Positions 1 through 9,111 of a DNA stretch of 64,000 bases are shown in pieces. The DNA is taken from assembly GCA_050692985.1 (NCBI GenBank), contig JBOGVZ010000049.1, positions 84,076 through 148,075 of the forward strand, in the 5' to 3' direction. This stretch comes from JBOGVZ01 sp050692985. GTDB lineage: Bacteria > Actinomycetota > UBA4738 > CALAEC01. The position numbers and the translations under genes are program-made. A model generated the notes under the pieces. That model was not told the DNA's origin. It saw only the letters and a list, made by a program, of their open reading frames with translations, and did not search any database. Numbering within the stretch: the stretch's first letter is position 1; every line of letters begins with the position of its first letter.

Positions 1-619
1 GCGCCAGCAGCATCCCCACCACGAACATGGCGGGGACGAGCGCGCCCCCCTGGGGGGCGTGGACCGCGGCGAAGAACCCCGAGGAGACGATGGCCGCCCA
101 GCCCAACCCGATCCGCTTCTTCAGCCCCCCGTACAGGAACCCGCGGAAGAAGGTCTCCTCGCCGAAGGGCGCCGCCGCCACGACCAGGACGGCCGACAGC
201 ACGGTGTTCAGCAGATCGAACTCCACGGGAAGCTGATCGATCGGGCTGGGAGGGTGGCCGGTGATCGCCTGCCACAGGAGCTGGATGGCCGGGAACACCA
301 CGAACGCGATCACCCCGAAGATGGCCGCCCCGACGAACGCGCCCAGCACCACGTCCCCGGTGGGCCGCCGGCTGCGCAGCCCCAGGGCCGGGACGGCTCC
401 TCGGTGCCGGACCGCCACCCACACGACGCTGAAGCCTCCCAGGGCCAGCTCGAACGCCAGCCCCCCCAGCAGCAGGCCGGGCCCGCCGATCCCCACGGCC
501 GCGGCGATGAGGACCGAGGCGATGGCCGTGGCCCCGAACGCCGCCAGGGCCACCGGGATCGCCTCCCACGGCTCCCACGGCGGGATCGGCCGCCCGGGCC
601 GGCTCAGGCGCTCCGCCAC
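1..619 (-). CDS. CPBP-family intramembrane metalloprotease (CAAX-protease-like), C-terminus cut by window edge
   Basis: About 206 residues are visible and the C-terminus runs off the left edge. The protein is hydrophobic and carries the two hallmark motifs of the CPBP/Abi family: EETFFRG (the glutamate pair and arginine of EExxxR) and, further on, FFAAVHAP (the FxxxH motif). In the family these residues coordinate the catalytic metal within the membrane. I chose the GTG at 619-617, reading VAERLSRPGRPIPPWEP, because a GGAGG lies about five bases upstream and the gene then overlaps the end of the preceding minus-strand gene by 16 bases, suggesting co-transcription with it. The substrate is unknown; bacterial members include prenyl-protein-protease-like enzymes and bacteriocin immunity proteins. 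Confidence 0.85.
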   Translation of the reverse strand, partial: MAERLSRPGRPIPPWEPWEAIPVALAAFGATAIASVLIAAAVGIGGPGLLLGGLAFELALGGFSVVWVAVRHRGAVPALGLRSRRPTGDVVLGAFVGAAIFGVIAFVVFPAIQLLWQAITGHPPSPIDQLPVEFDLLNTVLSAVLVVAAAPFGEETFFRGFLYGGLKKRIGLGWAAIVSSGFFAAVHAPQGGALVPAMFVVGMLLA

Positions 620-2244
620 CGGGCCTCCAGGGCCGGGTACACCAGGGCCGCGGCCAGGTACACGAAGGCCACGCTGGCCGTCCCGAACGTGTCGTTGAGC
701 AGCCACCCCGCCATGGCCCCGGCCGCCAGCACCACCACGGCGTCGCGCCACGACGGCCGGGCACGGAGCGGAGCGGCGAACGGGCCCCAGCGGCGCCAGG
801 CCACGAGGAACGCCACCGGGATCATCACCAGCGCCGGCCACACCGCCGGGGTAGCCGAGGTCGCGTCGTAGTTGAGGACCAGCCGATGCCCGAAGGCGCC
901 CAGGGCGCCCTCCGAGACCGCCGTGGTGAGGTGGGCGCTCACCGGCCACAGGCGATGGGTGACGATGAGGATCCCCACGCCGGCACCGGCGACCGCCGCC
1001 GTGACGGCCACCTCCACCGGGCCCAGGCGGCCGCGGACCCGCAGCGCCCACCACAGCGCGGCCACCACGAACAGCGTCAGGGCCCCGCCGACGTCCGCGC
1101 CCAGGAACGGCAGCCCGGCGAACAGGGCCGCGGCCACGAGCAGGGCCACGCCGGCGGGCGGCCGGAGGACCGCAGCCACCAGGACCGCCCCGGCCAGCAC
1201 CAGCCCGGCGTAGGAGTTGCCCAGCCCGAAGAACCGCACGCCGTCCAGGGCGCTTCCGCCCAGCAGCGGCGTGAGCAGCGCGGGCCACCCCAGGGCGGCG
1301 TCCACGGCCACCAGCGCCAGGCCGGTCCCGGCGACCACCGTCACCGGGGCCACGGGGCTCCACCGCCGCGACCACAGGGCCACGGCGGCCACCGCCAGGC
1401 CGATGACGAGGATCGCCGTCACCACCGCGGCGGGCTCGAAGGACGGCAGCCAGCTCCCGGGAAGCAGGGCCACGTGGAACGAGATACCCACCAGGCCCCA
1501 CACGGCCACCGCCCCGGCCAGGCGCGCCGGGGCACCGGGCCAGAACAGGATCACCAACCCGGCCACCAGGGCGGCCAGGGCGAACAGCAGCACCGCCAGG
1601 CCCACCGGCACGACGACGGTGCGGTACTCGACGTACCGCTCATGCAACGCGGTCGGCGCCTCCCCCTCGACCCGGATCGGCGATCCCGTGATGCCCTCCG
1701 GGATCGGCTCCCCCAGGAAGGACAGGATCGTCGGCGCGAGGTCGACCTCCGCCACGATCCCAGGCCGCCGGGTCGTATCGGAGGTCAGGCCCCGGGGCGG
1801 CCCTTCTCCCTCCAGGAGCTCCTGGGGAGCGCCGCGGGCCAGTATGAGGGGCGCGACCCGGCCGGCCTCCGCCGGTGCCGCGGCGATGAGCACCAGGATC
1901 TCCTCGGACCCGGCCCCCTGGAGCAGCGCGCGGACACCGGCGTCGATCTCGGGCGCGGCCGTGCCCGGGAACAGGATCGTCACGAGCCTTCCAGGGGCCA
2001 CGTCCACGCTGGCCTCGTCGATCTCTTCCTCGGTCTCGAGCGGACGGCCGTCCTCCGCCGTCAGCAGGGCCACTCCGCCGGTCCGAGCCAGCTCTCGAAG
2101 CGTCGGCTGGGACAGTGCCTCCTGGTAGGTCAGGCCGGGGATCAGGAGCAGAAGGACCTGGCGGGCCATCTGGGCGGAGGCGGACGGACCGGGGAGCAGC
2201 AGGAGCGAGACCAGCAGGAGGGTGAGCCCGCGGGCTCCCCTCAC
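604..2244 (-). CDS. Multi-pass membrane protein with an N-terminal alkaline-phosphatase/sulfatase-like ectodomain
   Basis: 546 residues. A signal-like segment (residues 1-24) is followed by about 190 extracytoplasmic residues and then a series of about nine or ten hydrophobic helices to the C-terminus. The ectodomain contains VLLLLIPGLTYQEAL, resembling the first strand of alkaline-phosphatase-superfamily proteins, and AEVDLAPTILSFLGEPIP, resembling the late D-x-APT-x-x-x-x-LG motif of sulfatase-like folds. The metal-binding core between them looks shortened, so catalysis is doubtful. The ATG overlaps the murA stop by four bases (ATGA), so it is translationally coupled to murA. A cell-envelope role is an inference from that coupling only. 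The exact family is not recognised. Confidence 0.7.
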   Translation of the reverse strand: MRGARGLTLLLVSLLLLPGPSASAQMARQVLLLLIPGLTYQEALSQPTLRELARTGGVALLTAEDGRPLETEEEIDEASVDVAPGRLVTILFPGTAAPEIDAGVRALLQGAGSEEILVLIAAAPAEAGRVAPLILARGAPQELLEGEGPPRGLTSDTTRRPGIVAEVDLAPTILSFLGEPIPEGITGSPIRVEGEAPTALHERYVEYRTVVVPVGLAVLLFALAALVAGLVILFWPGAPARLAGAVAVWGLVGISFHVALLPGSWLPSFEPAAVVTAILVIGLAVAAVALWSRRWSPVAPVTVVAGTGLALVAVDAALGWPALLTPLLGGSALDGVRFFGLGNSYAGLVLAGAVLVAAVLRPPAGVALLVAAALFAGLPFLGADVGGALTLFVVAALWWALRVRGRLGPVEVAVTAAVAGAGVGILIVTHRLWPVSAHLTTAVSEGALGAFGHRLVLNYDATSATPAVWPALVMIPVAFLVAWRRWGPFAAPLRARPSWRDAVVVLAAGAMAGWLLNDTFGTASVAFVYLAAALVYPALEARWRSA

Positions 2245-3515
2245 GGGGAGAAGGCCGGAGACAGCGAGGGCTGGCGGGTGACCTGGGCGCCGATCCCCCC
2301 GAGCTTGGCCTCGAGGTCCTCGTAGCCGCGGTCCACGTGCTCCACGTCGGACACCTCGGTGACCCCGTCTGCACCGAGGGCCGCCAGGACCAGGGCCGCC
2401 CCGGCCCGCAGGTCGAGGGCTCGGACCGGCGCCGAGGACAGCCGCTCGACGCCCCGGATGACCGCGTGGTGACCCTCGGTCCGGATGTCGGCCCCCATCC
2501 GGTTCAGCTCGTCCACGAACATGAACCGGCTCTCGAACACGTTCTCGGTGATGATGCTCGTTCCCTCGGCCGCGGCCAGCAGGGCCATGATCGGCGGCTG
2601 GAGGTCCGTGGGGAACCCGGGGTACGGGAGCGTGACCAGGTCCGCGACCCGCGGCCGGCCGGCCATCCCCACGCGGACGCCCCCTTCCTCGATGTCCACC
2701 CGGGCACCGACCTCGTCGAGCTTGGCCAGCACCAGGTCCAGGTGGTCGGCCCGGGCCCCCTCCAGCAGGACCTCGCCCCCGGTCACGCAGGCGGCGATGG
2801 CGAACGTCCCGGCCTCGATGCGGTCGGGGATCATGGCGTGCTCCGCGGGGCGGAACCGGTCCACACCCTCGATCTCGATCGTGGGGGTGCCCACGCCCTC
2901 GATCCGGGCCCCCATCGCGGTGAGGAACGTGGCCAGGTCCTCGATCTCCGGCTCCCGGGCGGCGTTCTCGATCACCGTGGTGCCCCGGGCGGCCACCCCC
3001 GCCATCAGCAGGTTCTCGGTGGCCCCCACGCTGGGGAAGTCGAGCGACACCACGGCCCCCTCCAGCCCCCCGGTCTCCGCCTCCAGGTAGCCGTGGTCGA
3101 AGGAGAATGTGGCCCCCATCCGCTCCAGCCCCCGGATGTGCAGGTCGATCCGGCGCCGGCCGATGTTGCAGCCTCCCGGCATGGCCACCCGGGCCCGGCC
3201 CGTCCGGGCCAGCAGCGGCCCCAGGACCAGGATCGAGGCCCGCATCCGCCGCACCAGCTCGTACGGGGTCTCGATGCCCAGCGTCCCGGTGGCGTCGATG
3301 ACCACGGCGTGGTCCTGCCGCTCCACCCCGGCACCCAGCCGCTCGAGGACGTCCACCATGGTCCCGCAGTCGGAGATGTCCGGGACGTTGCGCAGGACCG
3401 TCCGGCCCTCCGCCAGGAGGGCCGCCGCCATCACCTTCAGGGTGGCGTTCTTGGCCCCCCCGATCCGGACCGAGCCGGCCAGGCGGGGGCCTCCAGTGAC
3501 CATCAGTCGACCCAT
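2241..3515 (-). CDS. murA: UDP-N-acetylglucosamine 1-carboxyvinyltransferase MurA
   Basis: 424 residues, the normal size. MurA transfers enolpyruvate from PEP to UDP-GlcNAc, the first committed step of peptidoglycan synthesis in the cytoplasm. Conserved features are visible: the substrate-binding Lys22-Asn23 in IGGAKNA, and the flexible loop MPGGCNIGRRRIDLH with the catalytic Cys116, the residue that fosfomycin alkylates. Cysteine is present rather than the aspartate that confers natural fosfomycin resistance. In actinobacteria murA commonly lies just beyond the atp operon. Here other genes have been inserted between the two. Confidence 0.97.
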   Translation of the reverse strand: MGRLMVTGGPRLAGSVRIGGAKNATLKVMAAALLAEGRTVLRNVPDISDCGTMVDVLERLGAGVERQDHAVVIDATGTLGIETPYELVRRMRASILVLGPLLARTGRARVAMPGGCNIGRRRIDLHIRGLERMGATFSFDHGYLEAETGGLEGAVVSLDFPSVGATENLLMAGVAARGTTVIENAAREPEIEDLATFLTAMGARIEGVGTPTIEIEGVDRFRPAEHAMIPDRIEAGTFAIAACVTGGEVLLEGARADHLDLVLAKLDEVGARVDIEEGGVRVGMAGRPRVADLVTLPYPGFPTDLQPPIMALLAAAEGTSIITENVFESRFMFVDELNRMGADIRTEGHHAVIRGVERLSSAPVRALDLRAGAALVLAALGADGVTEVSDVEHVDRGYEDLEAKLGGIGAQVTRQPSLSPAFSP

Positions 3516-3635
3516 GACCAGGTGATTCTACGCGCGCCGCTCCCCTTCCCCCTGCGGGCGGGGAGGAATGAGGCAGCCGGCGTCGAATCTTCCCCCGGGA
3601 GCCGTTTCCCCATGCCCGCGACCTGGAGGTGGAGG

Positions 3636-5414
3636 ATGCGAAGGCTCGCCCCGCTGGCCCTCTCGGTGTCCGTGGTCCTGGCCCTGGTACCGGCCGCCGG
3701 CGCCGGCGCCCGAGCCGAGGCGCCGATCGACCCCCCGGTGCTGGCCACGGCCGGGCGGCAGAGCGCCCTGGTCCACGTCGAGCCGTCGGCCTCCCTGGAG
3801 GCCGGGGTGGAAGCGGCCCGCGCCGCCGGCCTGGACCTGGGAACCACGTATCCGATGATCAACGTGTTCGTGGCCTACGGCGACCGCGACGCCTTCCGCA
3901 AGGTCGCCGCCTCGCCGGTCGTGGAGCAGGTCGAGGCCAACAGCCTCCTGGAGCTGTTGACGAACACCTCCCACATCGCCACCCGGGGCCAGGACGTGCT
4001 CGACGGGGCCGTGACGCTCCCCGACGGCACCGTGATCGACGGCACCGGGGTGGGGGTGGCCGTGGTGGACACCGGGGTGGAAGGGACCCACCCCGACCTG
4101 GAGAGCCGGATGGGCGGGAACGTGCGGATCTACTGCACCGCCCCGGGCGCGATCATCGCCATCGGGATCTCCGGCCTGGGGTTCTCGGAGTGCCGGGGCC
4201 CGAAGGTCGTGGTGCCCCTGGACGACACCGACACCCCCGGAGCCGGCGGGCACGGGACCCACGTGGCCGGGATCGTGGCCGGCGACGGGACGGCCTCGGA
4301 GGCCACCTTCCACGGGGCCGCGCCGGGGGCCACCCTGTTCGGCGTGGCGGTGGGGACCACCCTGCTGGTGGAGAACGCCCTGGACGGGCTGCGGTGGGTC
4401 CTCGACAATCACGACCAGGTGGACCCGCCGATCAGGGTCGTCAACAACTCCTGGGGCGGCGGTCCCGGGCCCGGCGACGAGGACAACGTCCTCCAGGGAG
4501 CCATCACCAAACTCCAGAACCTGCTGATCGGCGACGGCGTCACCGTGGTGTTCGCCGCCGGGAACTCCGGGGGGAACGGCTCCAACCAGCAGACCACCGC
4601 GCAGTGCGCCCTGACCACCCCGGGCAACGTCTGCGTGGCCTCCTACGACGACGGGGACACCGGCACCCGGGACGGCTCCCTGTCGTCGTTCTCATCCCGG
4701 GGCTCGGCAGCCAACGCGGCCACGTGGCCGGACATCTCGGCTCCCGGCCAGTTCATCATCTCCACCTGCCGGTACACCCTGCCGGTGTGCTGGGTCCACG
4801 CCGGCCAGCAGCTCGATCCCCCGAACTCGTACTCCGAGCTGTCGGGAACCTCCATGGCCGCCCCCCACATCTCGGGGATCATCGCCCAGCTTTACCAGGC
4901 CAACCCCGACCTGACCCCGGCGCTGGTGGAGGAGGTGCTGGAGGACACCGCTCACAAGTTCACGTTCGGCGCGCCGTACCAGGACGACCCGTTCAACCCC
5001 GACGACACGTCGTCGTTCGACAAGGGGCACGGGCTGGTGGACGTCCTGGCCGCCGTGCAGGCGGTGCTGCCGGAGCCGGTAGAGCCGAGCCTGGAGATCA
5101 CCGCTCCCGAGGACGGCTCGATCGCCCGCCAGACGATCACGGTCTCCGGCACCGCGTCGCATCCAGGCACCGTGACCGTGGCCGTCGATGGGGTCGAGGT
5201 GGGCGCCGCCGACGGCAGCGCCCCCATGTGGTCCTTCGACCTGGACACCCTGAGGCTGCGGGAAGGCCTCCGCCAGGTGTCGGCGACGCTCTCCGCCGCC
5301 GACGGGGTGACGGCCCGCGACGCCATCACGATCGTGGTGGATAACTGCCCGCCCTACCAGGCCCCGGGAGGCTCCCGGCCGCCTCCGCCCAGCTGCCGCA
5401 AGGGCGGCCGTTAG
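3636..5414 (+). CDS. Secreted subtilisin-like serine protease (peptidase family S8) with C-terminal Ig-like domain
   Basis: 592 residues from the ATG at 3636, chosen because GGAGGT lies five bases upstream and a signal peptide (residues 1-28, MRRLAPLALSVSVV then an Ala-rich cleavage region) follows directly. Residues about 40-105 look like an inhibitor-I9-type propeptide. The catalytic triad is Asp145 (VAVVDTGVEG), His206 (GHGTHVAGIV) and Ser406 (SGTSMAAPHISG), with the oxyanion Asn310 in FAAGNSGG. After the protease domain an Ig-like module of about 90 residues (SLEITAPEDGSI onward) precedes a Pro/Cys-rich tail. The gene diverges from murA across a 120-bp gap. It opens a run of secreted-protein genes and probably acts outside the cell. 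Confidence 0.95.
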   Translation: MRRLAPLALSVSVVLALVPAAGAGARAEAPIDPPVLATAGRQSALVHVEPSASLEAGVEAARAAGLDLGTTYPMINVFVAYGDRDAFRKVAASPVVEQVEANSLLELLTNTSHIATRGQDVLDGAVTLPDGTVIDGTGVGVAVVDTGVEGTHPDLESRMGGNVRIYCTAPGAIIAIGISGLGFSECRGPKVVVPLDDTDTPGAGGHGTHVAGIVAGDGTASEATFHGAAPGATLFGVAVGTTLLVENALDGLRWVLDNHDQVDPPIRVVNNSWGGGPGPGDEDNVLQGAITKLQNLLIGDGVTVVFAAGNSGGNGSNQQTTAQCALTTPGNVCVASYDDGDTGTRDGSLSSFSSRGSAANAATWPDISAPGQFIISTCRYTLPVCWVHAGQQLDPPNSYSELSGTSMAAPHISGIIAQLYQANPDLTPALVEEVLEDTAHKFTFGAPYQDDPFNPDDTSSFDKGHGLVDVLAAVQAVLPEPVEPSLEITAPEDGSIARQTITVSGTASHPGTVTVAVDGVEVGAADGSAPMWSFDLDTLRLREGLRQVSATLSAADGVTARDAITIVVDNCPPYQAPGGSRPPPPSCRKGGR

Positions 5415-5435
5415 GGGGACGACCGGTCCCGCGGG

Positions 5436-5474
5436 CGAGGAAGGGGGAGCGGGGCCTGCCGCGCCCCCTCCTCG
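5436..5474 (+). terminator. Possible terminator hairpin after the subtilase gene
   Basis: CGAGGA(A)GGGGG on the left can pair with CCCCCTCCTCG on the right with one bulge around a G+C loop, beginning 21 bases after the stop codon. No T-run follows, as is common in GC-rich genomes. Confidence 0.4.
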
Positions 5475-5537
5475 GGCGGGTCCCGACAGCCTTCGGTGAC
5501 ATTTCTCGGAAGAACCGGCCAATCCCGGAATCCGAAC

Positions 5538-5566
5538 TTGACGCGGTTGTCCGGAACGGCCAAGAT
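5538..5566 (+). promoter_or_regulatory. Candidate promoter for the LVIVD/RTX gene
   Basis: TTGACG (5538-5543), a 17-base spacer and CAAGAT (5561-5566) resemble a housekeeping -35/-10 pair. The predicted start point would give a leader of about 135 bases before the ATG at 5710. This is motif evidence only. Confidence 0.35.
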
Positions 5567-5709
5567 TCCCGGGCGAGGAAGGCAACCACTGGGCGATCCG
5601 GCCCGGTTGAGCGGAGGGAGGTGGTTGTCGAGGACCAACGCCGTTGTCGGAGCTCTCCATGGGCTCCCTGCCCGTCGAATCCCTTTTCCTACACAGGAGG
5701 AACCGCTTG

Positions 5710-7650
5710 ATGAGGAAGTCTCCGCGCGTACTTGTCATGCTGGCCGGCGCCGTGGCGTTCGCCCTAAGCGGGCTGCCGGGCGCCAGCGCCACGCACAACG
5801 CGGACGTCCACACGCCCAACATGGCGTACGAGGGCACGTCCGTGAAGAACGACATCACCAACTCGGACCTGGCCTTCTGGGGGAACCGGGCCTATGCCGG
5901 GAACTACGCGGGGTTCCGGATCATCGACATCACGGACCCCACGGACATCGAGAACCCGGCCAACGTGATCACCGACTTCTCCTGTCCGGGTCCGCAGAAC
6001 GACATCTCGGTGTGGGACAGCGATGGGGACGGGACCGCCGACCTGCTGTTCCTGTCGGTGGACTCCCCACGCACGGATGACAGCTGTGCCAGTGGAGCCA
6101 CCACTGCCAGCAACGTGGACTCCTGGGAGGGCGTCCGCATCTTCGACATCAGCAACGAGCTGGCCCCGGTGCAGATCGCGGCCGTGCCCACGGACTGCGG
6201 CTCGCACACCCACACGCTGGTGCCGGGGGACGACGGGAACGTGTACCTCTACGTGTCCTCGTATCCGCTGGGAACCGCCGCGGTCACCACGAGCCTGGCG
6301 GCTCGCAACGATGTGGTGGTCGACGGCGTCCAGATCGACTTCCCCGCGGGTGTCCGCAACGACGGGACGGAGTGCCTGGAGCCCGAGGCCGGGGAGGCCA
6401 AGCAGAACGGGATCCACAACAAGATCTCCATCATCCGGGTTCCGGAGGCCGACCCGGCCTCTGCCGGCGACCGGACGCCGAACGACCCGGACGGCCCGGG
6501 CGGCAACGACCCCATCGGGTGGACCTACCCGAACGTGAAGGAGGTCGCGCTCGACGGCGGCACGTACTGGACGCACCGCCCCTCGGGGGGCAGGGTCTTC
6601 GACTTCACCGCCTGCCACGACATCGCCGTGTTCATGGAGATCAACCGGGCCGCGGGAGCCTGCTGGGCCGAAGGGCACATCTGGGACATCAGCTCCCCCT
6701 TCAGCCCGCACTTCCTCCGCCGGTTCCGCCACGACAAGGTGAGCGACCTGTTCCACTCGGCCACCTTCTCGTGGGACGGCAAGATCATGGCCTTCGAGGA
6801 TGAGTCCGGCGGCGGCGGCGCCGACCGGTGCCACCTGGAGAACGGGGAGACGGACGAGCAGGGCGCCATGTACTTCTACACCCTGACCGGCGACCTCCTG
6901 GGGACCTTCAAGATCCCCATGGACATCCCCGGTCCGTGCACGGCGCACAACTACAACGTCGTCCCCGTCACCGACGGTCGGTACATCCTGTCGTCGGCCT
7001 GGTACACCGGAGGGACGTGGATGGTCGACTTCACCGACCCGTCCGAGCCGGTGGACGTCGGCCACTACATCGCCAACACCGCGCCGAACGGCGTCGGGGA
7101 TCCGATCTCGTCGGACGTGTGGTCGTCGTACTGGTACAACGGCTACGTCTACGCCAACGACGGGCTCCAGCGCGGCGACGCCATCCAGGAGCGGGGGCTG
7201 GACGTGTTCTCGTTCAACTCCCCGAAGGTGGCGACGGCCATCGACCTGGACTTCCTGAACCCACAGACGCAGATGGAGCTGATCCCGCAGACTCCGGTGG
7301 TGCCACGGTGCTTCGGGCTCAACGCCACGATCGTGGGCACGAAGGACGCCGACGAGCTCGACGGGACCGCCCTGGCAGACGTGATCGTCCTCAAGGGAGG
7401 CCACGACACGTCGAACGGCAAGGGCGGGAACGACCGCATGTGCGGCGGCGCCGGGCGCGATGAGCTGAGCGGCGGCAAGGGCAAGGACCGCCTCAAGGGA
7501 GGCAAGGGCGCCGACATCCTCGAGGGTGGGCCCGGAAACGACACCCTCATCGGCGGCCCCGGCGTCGACCTGTGCATCGGCGGCAAGGGCAAGAAGGACA
7601 AGGCGAAGGGCTGCGAGTTCATGAAGGGGATCGAGATCGTCCTCGACTGA
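5710..7650 (+). CDS. Secreted LVIVD-repeat beta-propeller protein with C-terminal RTX calcium-binding repeats
   Basis: 646 residues from the ATG at 5710, with AGGAGG nine bases upstream; a TTG at 5707 is an alternative. A signal peptide covers residues 1-28. The body carries LVIVD-type blades such as GFRIIDITDPTDIENPANVI and GVRIFDISNELAPVQIAAVP, typical of extracellular choice-of-anchor or propeller proteins. The last 100 residues hold nonapeptide-like GGxGxD repeats (GGKGKDRLKGGKGADILEGG, then GGPGNDTLIGGPG), which fold as calcium-loaded beta-rolls. An acidic Asp-rich loop (DSDGDGTADL) may also bind calcium. Its function is unknown; the family is exported and often surface-associated. It is related to the LVIVD gene at 9605-11614, and the two flank a Calx-beta gene and a cupredoxin gene. 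Confidence 0.85.
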   Translation: MRKSPRVLVMLAGAVAFALSGLPGASATHNADVHTPNMAYEGTSVKNDITNSDLAFWGNRAYAGNYAGFRIIDITDPTDIENPANVITDFSCPGPQNDISVWDSDGDGTADLLFLSVDSPRTDDSCASGATTASNVDSWEGVRIFDISNELAPVQIAAVPTDCGSHTHTLVPGDDGNVYLYVSSYPLGTAAVTTSLAARNDVVVDGVQIDFPAGVRNDGTECLEPEAGEAKQNGIHNKISIIRVPEADPASAGDRTPNDPDGPGGNDPIGWTYPNVKEVALDGGTYWTHRPSGGRVFDFTACHDIAVFMEINRAAGACWAEGHIWDISSPFSPHFLRRFRHDKVSDLFHSATFSWDGKIMAFEDESGGGGADRCHLENGETDEQGAMYFYTLTGDLLGTFKIPMDIPGPCTAHNYNVVPVTDGRYILSSAWYTGGTWMVDFTDPSEPVDVGHYIANTAPNGVGDPISSDVWSSYWYNGYVYANDGLQRGDAIQERGLDVFSFNSPKVATAIDLDFLNPQTQMELIPQTPVVPRCFGLNATIVGTKDADELDGTALADVIVLKGGHDTSNGKGGNDRMCGGAGRDELSGGKGKDRLKGGKGADILEGGPGNDTLIGGPGVDLCIGGKGKKDKAKGCEFMKGIEIVLD

Positions 7651-7670
7651 CGCTCGCAGGTAGCAGGACG

Positions 7671-7704
7671 GGAAGGGGCCCGGCCGCCAGGCCGGGCCCC
7701 TTCC
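7671..7704 (+). terminator. Strong hairpin terminator
   Basis: A perfect 14-bp stem: GGAAGGGGCCCGGC pairs with GCCGGGCCCCTTCC around a 6-base loop, 20 bases after the stop of the LVIVD/RTX gene. The downstream sequence is only weakly T-rich. Confidence 0.75.
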
Positions 7705-7767
7705 GTTGCCCGGGTCTCCCCTGCAACTCGGACGAAACGGCCGGGACGCGGTAAGATTCTGAGGCCC

Positions 7768-9081
7768 ATGAGCCGACCTGCCGTCCGGGCTCGAGCCGCC
7801 GCCGTGCTGGCCTCCACCGCCGTCCTCGCGGGCATCCTGGTCAGCACCCCGGCCCGGGCCGAGGCCTGCGGCAACTTCTCCGTCCGCCTGGCCGAGCTGG
7901 CCTACGGCGAGCCCGTGGAGTCGGTGTTCAACCCGGTCCCGGGGGCCCACTTCTACTGGGCCGCCGAGGGATCCCCGAGCGTGGGGTTCACGATCGTGGC
8001 CTTCGGCCACGACTGCACCGGGCAGCAACACACCGCCAGCTTCGCCACGGGAACGGGGACGGCCACCTCGGGCCAGGACTACCAGGCCCGGACCGGGACC
8101 ACCCCGCAGATGGAGGTTCAGGACATCGACCCGGAGTACTGGTCCAGCACCATCACCCTGCTGAACGACGCGGTCGCCGAGCCCGCCGTGGAGTACGTCC
8201 CGTTCTCGATCACGGCGTCCGGGGCCAACATCGTGTCCCCATGGTCGGTCCCGGTGTACCTGGTGGACGACGATGGGCTCAGCCGGGTGAGCCTGCCCCC
8301 CACCCCGACGAGCTACACCGTGGGTGAGAACGTGGGGACGTGGAGGATCCCGGTGTTCCGCGCCGGAGACGCCAGCGCGTCGAGCGGCACGATCACCGTC
8401 TCCGCCACGCACGGCACCACGGACGACGCCGACTTCAGCATCTCGCCGTCTTCGTTCTCCTTCGGCCCGGGGCAGCGGAAGCAAGACATCACGGTGACCA
8501 TCGTTGACGACAAGGACGACGAAGCGGACTCGGAGTCCTTCACGGTGTCCATCTCCGGCACCCAGGTGGAGGCGCCCTCCAGCGTCACGATGAACATCCT
8601 CGACAACGATCTCCCCCCAGGGAGCGACACCGCAGCTCCCAAGACGTGGTTCCACCACCCAAAGCACAAGAAGGACTATGCGTTCGGCTCGCTCAAGGCC
8701 CGGACGATCCACGTGTTCGCCCCCACCGAGGACGTGGCCAACAAGTACGGCCCGGCCGAGCCCAGCGGGATCGACAAGGTCCAGGCGGCCCTGAAGAGGA
8801 AGAAGACCAGCGGCAAGTGCCAGTGGTGGACGGCCTCCCGCACGTGGAAGGGCGGGAAGTGCGGCTCGCCGAAGTGGTTCAAGCTGAAGTTCGACTTCAA
8901 GCTGGCCTCCGACCGCTACCTGTACGTGTACGACCTGCTGACGGACCTCAAACCCAGCAAGGGGACCAAGGTCAAGTTCTACCAGGTGTGGTCCCGGGCC
9001 CAGGACGGAGCCGGCAACTGGGAGTCCACCTTCGAGGTCGGCCGGAACAAGAACAGGTTCGAGATCAACAAGAAGAAGTAG
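7768..9081 (+). CDS. Secreted Calx-beta-domain protein
   Basis: 437 residues with a signal peptide (residues 1-31, ending TPARAEA). Two Calx-beta-like modules span about residues 40-170 and 175-285. Diagnostic segments are GTATSGQDYQA and TTDDADFSISPSSFSFGPGQ, each followed by an acidic strand (TIVDDKDDEADSESFTV). In the family these immunoglobulin-like domains bind calcium. The remaining 150 residues are Lys-rich (for example PKHKKDY and the C-terminal NKKK) and read as a basic Ig-like module found in other secreted actinobacterial proteins. A TAAGAT lies ten bases before the ATG, so the leader may be very short. A cell-surface role is inferred. Confidence 0.8.
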   Translation: MSRPAVRARAAAVLASTAVLAGILVSTPARAEACGNFSVRLAELAYGEPVESVFNPVPGAHFYWAAEGSPSVGFTIVAFGHDCTGQQHTASFATGTGTATSGQDYQARTGTTPQMEVQDIDPEYWSSTITLLNDAVAEPAVEYVPFSITASGANIVSPWSVPVYLVDDDGLSRVSLPPTPTSYTVGENVGTWRIPVFRAGDASASSGTITVSATHGTTDDADFSISPSSFSFGPGQRKQDITVTIVDDKDDEADSESFTVSISGTQVEAPSSVTMNILDNDLPPGSDTAAPKTWFHHPKHKKDYAFGSLKARTIHVFAPTEDVANKYGPAEPSGIDKVQAALKRKKTSGKCQWWTASRTWKGGKCGSPKWFKLKFDFKLASDRYLYVYDLLTDLKPSKGTKVKFYQVWSRAQDGAGNWESTFEVGRNKNRFEINKKK

Positions 9082-9111
9082 TCGGAGCCCGTCGGAAGGG
9101 AGGATCGGCCT

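Larger units (their letters stand above)
5415..5709. other. Intergenic region between the subtilase and the LVIVD/RTX gene
   Basis: A gap of 295 bases without a convincing gene. It holds a GC-rich imperfect hairpin near its left end and a promoter-like pair of hexamers in its middle, each listed separately. Short reading frames here have atypical composition and are not supported. Confidence 0.6.

Noticed and set aside
59..3525. Long plus-strand frames opposite the CPBP, membrane and murA genes
   Set aside because: These are GC-driven shadow frames, rich in Arg, Pro, Gly and His, without signal peptides or motifs, and opposite well-supported minus-strand genes.
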